Shown in pieces: positions 15,087-23,901 of a DNA stretch of 42,597 nt. Position numbers and translations under genes: made by a program. The first letter of the stretch is position 1, and each line of letters begins with the position of its first letter. The stretch lies in NCBI GenBank assembly GCA_028293745.1, contig JAQGOF010000227.1, positions 1-42,597 on the forward strand, read 5' to 3'. The DNA comes from Gammaproteobacteria bacterium. Its GTDB lineage: Bacteria > Pseudomonadota > Gammaproteobacteria > Steroidobacterales > Steroidobacteraceae. The notes under the pieces are model-generated. The model ran no database searches and was not told the DNA's origin. It was given only the letters and a program-made list of their open reading frames with translations.

Positions 15087-16145
15087 GTGTCGCGCGCTGC
15101 GCTTCAGCCACGAGCCCTTGACGCAGCAAATGAAGTCGCAGTGCCTTATGATCCGCTCGTGGAGCAAGCCGTTCTCAAGCAGGCGAAGGATCTTCTGATC
15201 GATCCGGCCCGGGGATGGTCGGGCGCGAGTGATTCCTGGCAGCCGTTGGGCTTCGTTGATCTGCGCGCGTGCCCGGACAATGTAAGGTTTGAGGCCTTAC
15301 CGCCTTTCCCCGTGATCGGATTGGGAGATCCGGCCCATCCGCTGGCAAGGGCACTCGATGCCATCGTCGAACCGCCGGCTTCTGTCGATGCGTTGATTCG
15401 GCAAACCAGGCGAGCGCCCCGTGCCGCGGCCGTCGCGATTCAGCTGCTTCGCAGCTTGGAGGGCCTGCCATGTGAGCGAGCGCTCCTACTTGAATCCTTC
15501 TGCTACGGGCTCCTCCAAGGCAGTGCCGAACACGAAGCGTGGCTGGCTTCGCGCGTTGCTCCGGAGCCCCCTGCGCCTGCGGGAAGGCTCGTTGTCGAGC
15601 GACGCGATTCGGTGCTACACATGCTGCTCGACCGACCGCAGGCACGAAACGCGATCGATCGCTCACTGCGCGACCAGCTTGTTGAAGCGTTTACCCTCGC
15701 AGGGCTCGACAGTGAGGTGCGCTCGATGCAACTGCGGGCCGTCGGAACGGCCTTCAGCATTGGTGGCGATCTTGACGAGTTTGGTACGACCCGTGATCCG
15801 GCAACCGCGCATCTGATTCGCAGCCGCACGCTGCCCGCTCTGGCGTTGGCTGGCCGCGCCGGGATCCTCGATGTACACGTGCAGGGTGCGTGTGTTGGTG
15901 CGGGGCTGGAGATCGCCGCATTCGCAGGTCGGCTGACAGCCACGTCCGATGCCTGGTTCCAGCTTCCCGAGCTGGCCATGGGCCTGATTCCGGGGGCCGG
16001 CGGGTGCGTGTCGGTGCCAGGCCGGATCGGGCGACAACGGGCGGGACTCATGATCCTCTCCGGCAGGCGCATCAATGCTACGACCGCGTTGCGCTGGGGC
16101 TTGATCGACGCGATCGAGGCCTCGCCGCCTGGTGGCGGCCACTAG
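15087..16145 (+). CDS. Enoyl-CoA hydratase/isomerase-family protein with a long N-terminal extension
   Basis: A 352-aa crotonase-superfamily protein. Residues 1 to about 165 are an extension without an obvious fold signature, rich in Ala, Pro and Leu. The crotonase core then starts at LVVERRDSVLHMLLDRPQARNAI. The oxyanion-hole strand is AFSIGGDLDEFG; both family Glu positions seem to be present (GLEIA and LPELA), followed by IPGAGG. The protein stops soon after GLIDAIE, so the last helical part of a usual hydratase is missing. No ATG occurs early; GTG 15087 with AAAGGTGA upstream is the best start. An N-terminal helical domain before the core recalls DpgC-like members, but I cannot claim that activity. 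Confidence 0.83.
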   Translation: MSRAALQPRALDAANEVAVPYDPLVEQAVLKQAKDLLIDPARGWSGASDSWQPLGFVDLRACPDNVRFEALPPFPVIGLGDPAHPLARALDAIVEPPASVDALIRQTRRAPRAAAVAIQLLRSLEGLPCERALLLESFCYGLLQGSAEHEAWLASRVAPEPPAPAGRLVVERRDSVLHMLLDRPQARNAIDRSLRDQLVEAFTLAGLDSEVRSMQLRAVGTAFSIGGDLDEFGTTRDPATAHLIRSRTLPALALAGRAGILDVHVQGACVGAGLEIAAFAGRLTATSDAWFQLPELAMGLIPGAGGCVSVPGRIGRQRAGLMILSGRRINATTALRWGLIDAIEASPPGGGH

Positions 16146-16693
16146 AGATACATGTCGATATCCACATTGGCATTTCTTTGGTCCATCACGATTTCCCGGC
16201 GCACGATCTTGAAACTGCGTGACGATCTGCGCAGCCGATCGTAGCGTTCCGCGCTGAATACGGTGCTTTGAGCTTCCCCGGCCTTGACCACCGTGAGCAA
16301 TACGTAGCTGAGCACGTTGTACTCGTCCCGATCACAAGGACAGACAATCACATTGGCAATGAACCGCCGGGTCTGTGTGGCGCACGGTTGTTGTGCACCA
16401 GGCGGTTCGCATCTGTCGTGCAGCCGCTTGAGCCTGGCGCCAATGGCCCGACGATCATCGTGAAAGTATTCGAGTCCGGCGGGGGTATCGATGCCAATCT
16501 CGCGAGCAAACCCCGCTGGCATGCGGAAGACCACATCGTTTGCCAGCAACGCAGTCCATTCATCGAAGCGCCGGTGATCCAGGAGCAAGGCTTCGCGGAA
16601 CAGGAAGTGCTGGATATCGTGGTAGACACCCGCGGTGACGGCAAGAGACAGATCGGCGTTCGGAAAAGCAGCTGTCGTGCTATTGGTAGCCAT
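16142..16693 (-). CDS. Aromatic-ring-hydroxylating dioxygenase beta subunit (orphan)
   Basis: A 183-aa NTF2-like protein of the ring-hydroxylating dioxygenase small-subunit family. It shows the start IQHFLFREALLLDHRRFDEWTALLANDVVFRMP and, further on, TRRFIANVIV and the C-terminal FKIVRREIVMDQ. ATG 16693 has GGGGGAA upstream. Beta subunits normally support a Rieske alpha subunit encoded next door, but none is in the window. Instead, an SDR fragment lies upstream on the same strand, suggesting that a larger dioxygenase cluster was cut here. It overlaps the end of the convergent crotonase gene by 4 bases. The protein looks intact, so it may still serve a distant alpha subunit. Confidence 0.88.
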   Translation of the reverse strand: MATNSTTAAFPNADLSLAVTAGVYHDIQHFLFREALLLDHRRFDEWTALLANDVVFRMPAGFAREIGIDTPAGLEYFHDDRRAIGARLKRLHDRCEPPGAQQPCATQTRRFIANVIVCPCDRDEYNVLSYVLLTVVKAGEAQSTVFSAERYDRLRRSSRSFKIVRREIVMDQRNANVDIDMYL

Positions 16694-16770
16694 TGTCCAG
16701 TTCCCCCATACAACTGTTGGACTTGACTCGAGTGGTTTACATCGAAGCTTTCGTCTGAGAGTCCTTACAT

Positions 16771-16880
16771 CTAGCGCAATAACTGCCCGCCGTCGACGGG
16801 TATAATGGCTCCCGTGACGCCTGCGCGAAACCTGCCTTTGCACAAAAAGTGAGCGCATCGCAGCGGCAAATACCATCGTA
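16771..16880 (-). pseudogene. Degraded 3' end of a short-chain dehydrogenase gene
   Basis: Reading the minus strand, one frame gives GVTGAIIPVDGGQLLR followed by TAG at 16773-16771, which is the classical C-terminus of an SDR. Upstream, SDR-like residues continue as HFLCKGRFRAG in that frame, and then VFAAAMR in the next frame, which suggests a frameshift. Beyond about 16880 the similarity is lost and no start is found. It is the remnant of a gene once co-directional with the dioxygenase beta subunit. Confidence 0.6.
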
Positions 16881-17087
16881 GCTTATGAACAGCGCTGTTG
16901 CACAACAGACGAGATATGCCTCACGTCTGGCCCCCATCTGCAGTCTACCGCCGGTCGCCGAACACCCCCATGATTTTTGGTGCCTCGCGCACGGCCGCCA
17001 GCGTTTGACAATATGAGTCCGTAGAACCGGTCGCGAGCCTGGGCACGGTCCAGTAAAGTGGGGGATTGAGCACCAGAGGGTCGGCCC
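16881..17087. other. Non-coding junction region
   Basis: Together with the SDR remnant and the short leader of the dioxygenase subunit, this makes a gene-poor stretch of nearly 400 bases. I see no insertion sequence ends, tRNA or long repeats. TTGACA occurs at 17005-17010 without a convincing -10. It probably holds the promoter of the DUF2130 gene and marks an old recombination junction. Confidence 0.4.
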
Positions 17088-18596
17088 GTGTCGGCAGAAT
17101 CGAAATTCGTACAGCAGCTGTTCCTGTCGCTCGACACACGCGTCACTTGCCCCAAATGCACGGCAAAATTCAGCCTGCAGGAGGGATTCGCGCAGCAGTC
17201 GCTCGAGAGACTGGAGCAGTCCACGCAAGGAGCCCTGGAAGCGGTCCGGGAAAGCGAGCGGGCCGAGGCGCGCAAGCATGCGCAGCAAATCGCCGCTCAA
17301 CGGGACAAGACCCTCCGCGATGAGAACGCGCAGCTGCAGCAACTGCTGAAGGAGCAGGCGCAAGGGCATTCCCAGGCCCTCAATGAGGTTCGGGGGCTGA
17401 CCGAGCAGGCCATGGCGCCACAGCTCGCGGCACTGCGGGCCCAGCTTGCCGAGAGCCGCTCGAGGATCGATACCCTTACGCTGCGCGAAGCCGACCTCGC
17501 GGCGCGCGAGCAAGGCCTCGAGGCCCGCATCAACCAGGAAGCGCAGTCCAGGGCTCAGGCATTGTTTACAGCCGATCGCCAGTCGCTCGAGCAGCAACTC
17601 GCACAGAAGAGCCAGGTGATCTCGGAGCTGCGCTCGGCGGAGCTCGCGCTGCGGACGCAGAAATCGGTGTTGGAAGATCGGACCGCGGCGCTGGAGATCG
17701 AAGTGGCCCGCAAGCTCGATGCCGGGCGCCTCGAGATCGAGACGCGGGTTCGCAGCCAGGAGCGCGAGCGAGCTGAGCTCGACAAGGCCGATCTGCAGAA
17801 GCGCCTGGATGATGTCAACAGCCAGCTGGTCGAAGCGCAGCGCAAGAGTCAGCAGGGCTCTCAACAGCTGCAAGGGGAGGTGCTGGAACTGACACTCGAG
17901 GCGGCACTCGAACGGGCCTTCCCCCTTGATACGATTGAAGAGGTCAAAAAGGGTGCACGCGGCGGTGATGTCATACAACGTGTCATGACACGCAGCGGCC
18001 AGAGCGCCGGCATCCTCCTGTGGGAAGCCAAGCGCGCCCGGGACTGGAGCGCGCAGTGGGTCACCAAGCTCAAGGAGGACATGCGCGGGTGCGGCGCCGA
18101 TGTGGGAGTGCTGGTCATTACCGGAACGGCGCTCCCCAAGGATTGGGATGAAGCGCAGCTGTTCGGCCTGCATGAGGAGGTCTGGATAACCTCGTGGACG
18201 ACGGCCCTGCAGCTGGCAGCGGTTCTGCGCGCAGGACTCCTCGATCTGCACAAACAGCGGCTGGTCTCCGCGGGAAAGGGCGAAAAAATGGAGGCCGTGT
18301 ATGACTACCTGACCTCATCGCAATTCGCGCACAAGCTCAAGGCCGTCTACGGATCCTTTTACCGCATGCGCCAGGAGCTCGAAGCGGAGAAGAGCCAGAC
18401 CCTGCAGCGCTGGGCGCGACGCGAGAAGCAACTGCAGAGCGGGATCGCGGAGCTCGTGGGAGTTGCGGGGGACATCCAGGGCCTTGCCCAACAGGACCTG
18501 CCGCTGTTGGAGATGGGGGAGACGGCGGAGCCGGAGCGCGCGGCCGCCCAGGATGGCGACACTCCACAGCTCGGGCTCAAAATCGGCGACAGGTGA
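17088..18596 (+). CDS. DUF2130-type protein: zinc-ribbon start, coiled coil, PD-(D/E)XK-like domain
   Basis: A 502-aa protein. Near the N-terminus is a CPKC pair (C21, C24). Residues about 35-270 form a long coiled coil rich in Gln, Glu, Arg and Leu. The C-terminal domain (about 280-440) shows ERAFPLDTIEEVKKGARGGDVI, then GILLWEAKRARDW and WVTKLKED. The GGD followed by E-x-K fits the restriction-endonuclease-like PD-(D/E)XK fold that I recall being proposed for DUF2130. Its biological role is unknown. GTG 17088 follows an AGAGGG. It is unrelated to its catabolic neighbours, and its stop abuts that of the convergent NHL gene. Confidence 0.85.
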   Translation: MSAESKFVQQLFLSLDTRVTCPKCTAKFSLQEGFAQQSLERLEQSTQGALEAVRESERAEARKHAQQIAAQRDKTLRDENAQLQQLLKEQAQGHSQALNEVRGLTEQAMAPQLAALRAQLAESRSRIDTLTLREADLAAREQGLEARINQEAQSRAQALFTADRQSLEQQLAQKSQVISELRSAELALRTQKSVLEDRTAALEIEVARKLDAGRLEIETRVRSQERERAELDKADLQKRLDDVNSQLVEAQRKSQQGSQQLQGEVLELTLEAALERAFPLDTIEEVKKGARGGDVIQRVMTRSGQSAGILLWEAKRARDWSAQWVTKLKEDMRGCGADVGVLVITGTALPKDWDEAQLFGLHEEVWITSWTTALQLAAVLRAGLLDLHKQRLVSAGKGEKMEAVYDYLTSSQFAHKLKAVYGSFYRMRQELEAEKSQTLQRWARREKQLQSGIAELVGVAGDIQGLAQQDLPLLEMGETAEPERAAAQDGDTPQLGLKIGDR

Positions 18597-19601
18597 TCAG
18601 TCGCGCTCGTGTGACCGGATGAATTTCTGCACGCGCATACCGTGCCAGACGTCCCCAACGTACACGGCGCCGTCTTTGCCAACAGCAACATCATGGCCCC
18701 AGTAGATCTGGCCGTCGTAGTTGCCGAAACGGCTCCACGTGGCGAGAACTTTGCCGGATAGATCGAGCTCGAGAAGCTGCTCGCGTCCCTGCCCGGGCTG
18801 GTCTGCCCGTGCGTCGCCGCCGTCTACCACGTAGAGCAGATTGTCCGGGCCCATGGCCAGGCCCCACGGCCTGCCCAATTCATCCGAATTCCAGCTCTTC
18901 AGGAATTTGCCGTTCGCATCGAATACCTGGATGCGGGAATTACCGCGGTCCGCGACATAGACCAGTCCGTGCGCATCCACGACAACGCTGTGGGGCGTAT
19001 CGAATTCACCTGGCCCGGAGCCCTTGCGGCCCCAGTCGAGCAGAAACTGACCCTGCGCAGAGAATTTCGCTATCCGGCTGTTGCCGTAGCCGTCGCTGAC
19101 AAAAATGCTGCCGTCGGATGCGAAGGCGATGTCAGTCGGTCTGTTGAAGTGGGTGGCATCGACACCTGCGCTGCGCTCGGTGCCCAGCGTGAGGAGCAGT
19201 TCGCCAGCATGGGAAAACTTGAATACCTGTTGTAACGCCGTATCGGTCACCCACACGTTATCGTGAGGGTCTACGCGCAGACCGTGAGGCGCCACAAAAC
19301 GATTACTTCCCCACGAGAACTGGAGTTTGCCGGTGGCCGCGTCGAAACAAAGCACTGTGGGTGAGCCAATGAGCCGCGATTTGTCGGCGGCCCAGGAGTT
19401 CTCGGCACGGTGAAACACGAAGACGTGGTTGTGAGAATCCACGCCCACACCCGAGACCTGCCCGAGCACGAAGCGGGGCGGGAGTTGCGGCCAGCCGTGC
19501 ACAACCTGATAGGGGTCGTGCGCCATCGATTGCGATCCGAGACAGAGCAGGGGCGTGACAACGAGGGCGAGAAGGGCAGCATGCCGGATGAAGAGTGCCA
19601 T
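18597..19601 (-). CDS. Secreted NHL-repeat beta-propeller protein (PAL-like)
   Basis: A 334-aa protein with a signal peptide (hydrophobic 8-26, probably cleaved after SMA), so periplasmic or extracellular. The mature part is built from NHL repeats of about 45 residues: PHGLRVDPHDNVWVTDTALQQVFKF, then RPTDIAFASDGSIFVSD, then PHSVVVDAHGLVYVADRGNSRIQVFD, and others, adding up to a six-bladed propeller. It resembles the peptidyl-alpha-hydroxyglycine alpha-amidating lyase domain, whose bacterial homologues are mostly uncharacterised. A lactonase or sugar-binding role is equally possible. It is a single gene, divergent from the metallo-hydrolase across 120 bases. Confidence 0.85.
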   Translation of the reverse strand: MALFIRHAALLALVVTPLLCLGSQSMAHDPYQVVHGWPQLPPRFVLGQVSGVGVDSHNHVFVFHRAENSWAADKSRLIGSPTVLCFDAATGKLQFSWGSNRFVAPHGLRVDPHDNVWVTDTALQQVFKFSHAGELLLTLGTERSAGVDATHFNRPTDIAFASDGSIFVSDGYGNSRIAKFSAQGQFLLDWGRKGSGPGEFDTPHSVVVDAHGLVYVADRGNSRIQVFDANGKFLKSWNSDELGRPWGLAMGPDNLLYVVDGGDARADQPGQGREQLLELDLSGKVLATWSRFGNYDGQIYWGHDVAVGKDGAVYVGDVWHGMRVQKFIRSHERD

Positions 19602-19721
19602 GGCGTCACTCTAGACGAGAGCGAAAGCATTTCCCATTGGACCAGGGTGGGGCAGTCGCCTCACCAACCTATCCCGACGGCGCCCGTTGCTAAGCCGCCT
19701 GGGGTTACGCCAAGATGGGCC

Positions 19722-20810
19722 ATGAACGACCAATCACTCGCCCCCGTGACCTCCAACGGGGGTTTGCGGTACCCGCTTAAAGTGCGGCCGGAGCCAGGGC
19801 AGGCTATCGAAGTCGCCCCAGGCGTGCAGTGGCTGCGGATGCCCTTACCGATGGCCCTAAATCACATCAACCTGTGGGCGCTCGAGGACGGCGACGGCTG
19901 GACACTCGTGGACACGGGTATGCAGACCGCGGAAATCGCCGCGGCCTGGGAGAGCGTGATTGCCGGGCCGATGGCGGGGAAGCCTGTGAAGCGCGTGGTG
20001 TGCACGCATATGCATCCGGACCACATCGGCATGGCGGGATGGTTGACCCGTCGATTCGACTGTCCGTTCTGGATGACCCGGTTGGAGTATGTCACCTGTA
20101 GAATGTTGGTTGCCGATACCGGCCGCGAAGCGCCGACGGATGCGCTGCGCTTCTACAAGGCATCCGGTTGGAAGTCCTCCGATCTGGAGCACTATAAAGC
20201 CCGCTTCGGCGGATTCGGCAAGATGGTCTACGCGCTGCCGGACAGCTACCACCGGGTGTCACATGGTGATCAACTCCTCATCGGCGACCACCTGTGGCAC
20301 GCTGTCGTCGGACGGGGCCATTCGCCTGAGCACTTGTGTCTTTACTGCCCGCAGATGCGCTTGTTGATTTCGGGAGACCAGGTGCTTCCGAGGATCACGT
20401 CAAACGTGTCCGTGTTTCCGACCGAGCCCGACGCCGATCCATTGAAGGACTGGCTCGAGTCTCTGGCGATGATTCGCGCGGCCGTGCCGGACGACGTTCT
20501 TGTGCTGCCCGCGCACAACGAGCCGTTTTATGGATTGCACGCGCGGATCGAGCAGCTCATCCAGGGACACGAAAAGGCGCTGGAACGGCTGCTCGCGGCA
20601 CTCACCGAGCCGAAGACTGCCAGCGATGTGTTTACGCTGCTGTTTCGCAGGCCCATCGCCGATGGAATGTTGCAGATGGCGACCGGGGAAAGCGTGGCAC
20701 ACCTTAACTGTTTGATCGAGCGCGGCCAGGTTGTGCGCAACATGGACGATGCAGGAGTCGCCTGGTATCAGGCGACTCCCAGCGCACGTTCAGCGCTGTC
20801 CCACACCTGA
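19722..20810 (+). CDS. Metallo-beta-lactamase-fold hydrolase
   Basis: A 362-aa MBL-fold enzyme. The zinc motif H-x-H-x-D-H is in THMHPDHIG (H96, H98, D100, H101). GRGHSPEH provides the next His, LISGDQVLP the bridging Asp, and LPAHNEPF the final His. The C-terminal 80 residues form a helical domain with a winged-helix look (FTLLFRRPI...), as in MBL proteins of the LACTB2/glyoxalase II-like group. ATG 19722 was chosen because longer versions overlap the divergent gene's 5' end and have no family similarity. It probably hydrolyses a thioester, lactone or ester. The carboxylesterase follows after 41 bases, so the two may be co-transcribed. Confidence 0.9.
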   Translation: MNDQSLAPVTSNGGLRYPLKVRPEPGQAIEVAPGVQWLRMPLPMALNHINLWALEDGDGWTLVDTGMQTAEIAAAWESVIAGPMAGKPVKRVVCTHMHPDHIGMAGWLTRRFDCPFWMTRLEYVTCRMLVADTGREAPTDALRFYKASGWKSSDLEHYKARFGGFGKMVYALPDSYHRVSHGDQLLIGDHLWHAVVGRGHSPEHLCLYCPQMRLLISGDQVLPRITSNVSVFPTEPDADPLKDWLESLAMIRAAVPDDVLVLPAHNEPFYGLHARIEQLIQGHEKALERLLAALTEPKTASDVFTLLFRRPIADGMLQMATGESVAHLNCLIERGQVVRNMDDAGVAWYQATPSARSALSHT

Positions 20811-20851
20811 TGCACTATTTCGCGACGGGCCGTCGGGAGTGTAGGTAAGCG

Positions 20852-22471
20852 ATGCTGGATGTCAGGAAGGGTATCAGGGCAGTGTTGTGGAGCGCAGCGC
20901 TGCTGCTCGTGTGGAGTGCGAGCGAGGCGCGGGCCGACGATGCAGCCTCGCCGCGCGTCAAGCTCGATAGTGGGCAAGTGCAGGGAGCGGTTCAGGAGAC
21001 CGTGGCCTACTTCAAGGGCATTCCGTTCGCAGCACCACCCATTGGGAATCTGCGGTGGCGGCCGCCGCGACCAGTGCAGAAGTGGAGCGGCCTGCGCAAG
21101 GCAGTGGAATATGCTCCGGATTGCATGCAGGTTCCGTTTCCGAGCGATGCGGCCCCGTTAGGTGTCAAGCCGGCCGAAGACTGCCTCTACTTGAATGTAT
21201 GGAGGCCGGCCAATCCGCCTCACGGGAAGCTGCCGGTGTTCGTATGGATCTACGGCGGTGGTTTCGTGAACGGGGGCACTTCGCCGGCAGTGTATGATGG
21301 CAGCGCTTTCGCACGCGATGGTGTCGTGTTCGTCAGTTTCAACTATCGGCTGGGCCGCTTCGGGTTCTTCGCGCATCCGGCGATCAGCGCGGAACAGCCG
21401 GCGGGACCGCTGGGCAACTACGGGCTCATGGATCAGATTGCGGCGCTGAAATGGATTCAGCGCAATATTGCCGCGTTTGGTGGCGATCCGGCGAACGTGA
21501 CAATTTGCGGAGAGTCGGCCGGGGGCATCTCCGTGCACTACCTAATGATCTCGCACGCCGCGCGCGGATTGTTCCAGAAGGCGATCGTACAGTCGGGCGC
21601 CGGACGGCCCGGAGCTCTCGCGCAGCGTAGGCTTTCGGGCGGCGAAGGCTCTGCGGAAGCCCTCGGTGTAGCTTTCGCCAGCAAGGAGGGAATCCAGGGA
21701 CGCGGGGCCGGCGCGCTGCGCAGGCTCCGAGCGCTCACGGCCGTTGAGTTGTCCAGAAACCTGAACCTCGCGAGCATGGATGACGATCCGACCTACATGG
21801 GCGGGCCCGTGGTCGATGGAGACATCGTCGCTGGCGACGCGGGACAGCTCTATGCCGCGGGCAAGGGGGCGGGCGTCCCGCTGATCGTAGGTGCGACCAG
21901 TATGGACATCGGGTTTGCTTTCAAGAATGCGAAAAGCATCGACGAGCTGCTCGCGCAGGTCGGACCGAACGCGCAGAAAGTCCGTAACGTGTACAACGTG
22001 AACGATAACGACGACGTTGGAGCAGACGCTTTTCGGATTGGCGGCGACCAGATGATGGTCGAGCCGGCACGCTACATCGCGCAGATACTCTCCGCGCGGG
22101 GGCAGCCCGTCTACGAGTTCCGGTTCTCGTATGTCGCCGAGTCGATGCGCAAAGAGTCGCCGGGAGCTCCTCACGCGTCGGATATTCCGTTCGCGTTCAA
22201 CACCGTGGCCGCGCGCTACGGGAAGGATCTCACGGAGCGGGACGCCGCGGCCGCCAAGACCATGCACGACTATTGGGTAGCGTTCGTCAAGTCAGGCAAA
22301 CCCGAAGTTGCCGGCCAACCCGCATGGCCGTCCTATGACGCGAAGAGCGACACAATCATGGACTTCACCAACAATGGAGCGGTCGTCGGTGCCGACACCT
22401 GGAAGCCGCGACTGGACCTCGTCGAGAACTACAGCGAGTCCAGACAGTTGGCCGCAACCGAGAGACATTGA
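20852..22471 (+). CDS. Secreted type-B carboxylesterase
   Basis: A 539-aa carboxylesterase of the acetylcholinesterase/para-nitrobenzyl-esterase family with a signal peptide (residues 1 to about 28, ending ARA), so periplasmic or exported. Family landmarks: GIPFAAPPIGNLRWRPP near 55, EDCLYLNVW near 110, the oxyanion loop WIYGGGFVNGG near 132, and the nucleophile in GESAGG (S222). The catalytic His is probably in PHASDIPFAF near 447. It would cleave carboxylic esters outside the cytoplasm, such as lignin- or hemicellulose-linked aromatic esters, which would suit the aromatic-uptake operon it faces. That link is inference from position. The stop is 17 bases from that of the convergent LigM gene. 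Confidence 0.93.
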   Translation: MLDVRKGIRAVLWSAALLLVWSASEARADDAASPRVKLDSGQVQGAVQETVAYFKGIPFAAPPIGNLRWRPPRPVQKWSGLRKAVEYAPDCMQVPFPSDAAPLGVKPAEDCLYLNVWRPANPPHGKLPVFVWIYGGGFVNGGTSPAVYDGSAFARDGVVFVSFNYRLGRFGFFAHPAISAEQPAGPLGNYGLMDQIAALKWIQRNIAAFGGDPANVTICGESAGGISVHYLMISHAARGLFQKAIVQSGAGRPGALAQRRLSGGEGSAEALGVAFASKEGIQGRGAGALRRLRALTAVELSRNLNLASMDDDPTYMGGPVVDGDIVAGDAGQLYAAGKGAGVPLIVGATSMDIGFAFKNAKSIDELLAQVGPNAQKVRNVYNVNDNDDVGADAFRIGGDQMMVEPARYIAQILSARGQPVYEFRFSYVAESMRKESPGAPHASDIPFAFNTVAARYGKDLTERDAAAAKTMHDYWVAFVKSGKPEVAGQPAWPSYDAKSDTIMDFTNNGAVVGADTWKPRLDLVENYSESRQLAATERH

Positions 22472-22488
22472 GTCACCGAGGCGAACGC

Positions 22489-23889
22489 TCATTCTTGCCG
22501 GTTGCGCCAACCAGTGTGGTAACTCTCACGCGCATCACGAGAGTAAGGAGTGGGTGACACCCTCACGCGGATCTCGAGCTGCCTGTGCGGCTCGACCGTG
22601 GTCTTCCGCGTACCACCGTTCTCCTCGCCCCATAAGAGCGTCAGGACATCGCCGGTCTCGATGTTGTCGTCGACCACACCCAGAGAGAGCACTGTCCGCT
22701 CGTTGTAGCTGTAGCCACCGAACATCGAGTAGCCGACCACCTTGCCGCCCATCATCACGCTGTCGTAGCTGGAGGATGCGTAGTTGGAGTTCGGGAAGTC
22801 GAAGTACTTGTAGCTCTCGCTGCCGGGTTCCAGCAATGAGGCGAATATTTTCAGGACATCCGCGGGATTCCACGCGAAAGTGACCTTCTTGCGCTGTGGT
22901 TGCCGGGCGTGTCTCTCGAGTGCCTCGCGGCCTATGAACTCATGGTCAAACTTGACGAAGGGTCCGTACCCGAGTGCATAGGGAGTAAGGTAGTAGTCCT
23001 CAATGTTATCCGAGACGAAGCTGCCGCCAATCGAGCCAGTGCCTTCATAGCCGTTCGCCGGAAGCCACTCGCGATAACGCTTCATCGCCCCGCCGGTGTA
23101 CACGGCAGGCAACGGTGAGGGGATCCATCCCGATTCGAGCGTGTTGCTGGAATAGGCCCGTGCGCCAACCTGGGCCAAGCCGAAGTCCTTGCCGGCCTCG
23201 ACAATGGCTTCGCGGATCTCGTCGCCCTCGGCGTACGGACCCCAGACTTCAAGTCCAGGCGCACCGGCCATCCCGTGGCGCAGGCAGCGAACCCGGCGTC
23301 CCTTGATGTTGATCGCATCCATGTTGAAGAATTTCACGTCCGGCAGCGGGCCGCCGTTGAGCTTCGCCAGGATTTGGGCCGCATTGGGTCCTTGAATCTG
23401 GTAGCGGTAGTGCCGGCGCACGACGGCCTTGCCGCGTGGGTGGGAAGGAGAGCGGTCGTCGCGCACGAGCTGGACTTTGTAGCCGCCGGTCTCAGCGTGA
23501 AACTGGATCCAGTTGACCGTGGGCGTGCGCCCCACGAACAACAGCTCGTCCTGCTCGAGGTGGAACAGAATGCCATCTCCAATCACGTAGCCATCGTAGC
23601 TGCAGGGAACCATCTGCTTGGCTTTGTTGGGTGTGAAGCCCGCGAAGCTGTTGATGGTGAGGGACGAGAGCAGCTTGACGGCGTCGGGTCCAGTGACGGT
23701 GATTTCCGCCATATGGTGCGACTGATCGAAGAGCACGGCTGTTTCACGCCAACCGCGCTGCTCACTGCGCCAGTTGCTGAACTCATTGGGGACAACGGGA
23801 TAGACGTACGCTCCAACTTGGGAGTTGCGCAGCAGCGCAACGGTATTACCGCCGCTCTGCAACAGACTTTCCAGACTTTGGCGACTCAC
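22489..23889 (-). CDS. ligM: Tetrahydrofolate-dependent vanillate/3-O-methylgallate O-demethylase, LigM/DesA type
   Basis: A 466-aa member of the aminomethyltransferase (GcvT) fold. It matches, from memory, Sphingobium SYK-6 LigM almost along its whole length (about 470 aa): GGNTVALLRNSQVGAYVYPVV at the start, RHGMAGAPGLEVWGPY near 205, SSNTLESGWIPSPLPAVYTG near 250, EDYYLTPYALGYGPFVKFDHEFIGR near 305, and LWGEENGGTRKTTVEPH near 425. LigM moves the methyl group of vanillate to tetrahydrofolate, giving protocatechuate and 5-methyl-THF. It is the last gene of the TonB receptor-cupin-LigM operon, 12 bases after the cupin. No folate-recycling genes (metF, ligH) are nearby. DesA (syringate) is the alternative. 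Confidence 0.92.
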   Translation of the reverse strand: MSRQSLESLLQSGGNTVALLRNSQVGAYVYPVVPNEFSNWRSEQRGWRETAVLFDQSHHMAEITVTGPDAVKLLSSLTINSFAGFTPNKAKQMVPCSYDGYVIGDGILFHLEQDELLFVGRTPTVNWIQFHAETGGYKVQLVRDDRSPSHPRGKAVVRRHYRYQIQGPNAAQILAKLNGGPLPDVKFFNMDAINIKGRRVRCLRHGMAGAPGLEVWGPYAEGDEIREAIVEAGKDFGLAQVGARAYSSNTLESGWIPSPLPAVYTGGAMKRYREWLPANGYEGTGSIGGSFVSDNIEDYYLTPYALGYGPFVKFDHEFIGREALERHARQPQRKKVTFAWNPADVLKIFASLLEPGSESYKYFDFPNSNYASSSYDSVMMGGKVVGYSMFGGYSYNERTVLSLGVVDDNIETGDVLTLLWGEENGGTRKTTVEPHRQLEIRVRVSPTPYSRDARESYHTGWRNRQE

Positions 23890-23901
23890 GCTTCGACTAC
23901 C

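Noticed and set aside
16737..18251. Open frame of 504 codons on the minus strand
   Set aside because: It is antisense to the DUF2130 gene, whose coiled-coil codons leave the opposite frame open. It has Leu/Arg-rich low-complexity content and no family similarity. Its last part only crosses the SDR remnant in another frame.
19410..19721. N-terminal extension of the metallo-hydrolase by 104 codons
   Set aside because: It would overlap the 5' end of the divergent NHL gene and its signal peptide, and the added sequence does not resemble the family. ATG 19722 is preferred.
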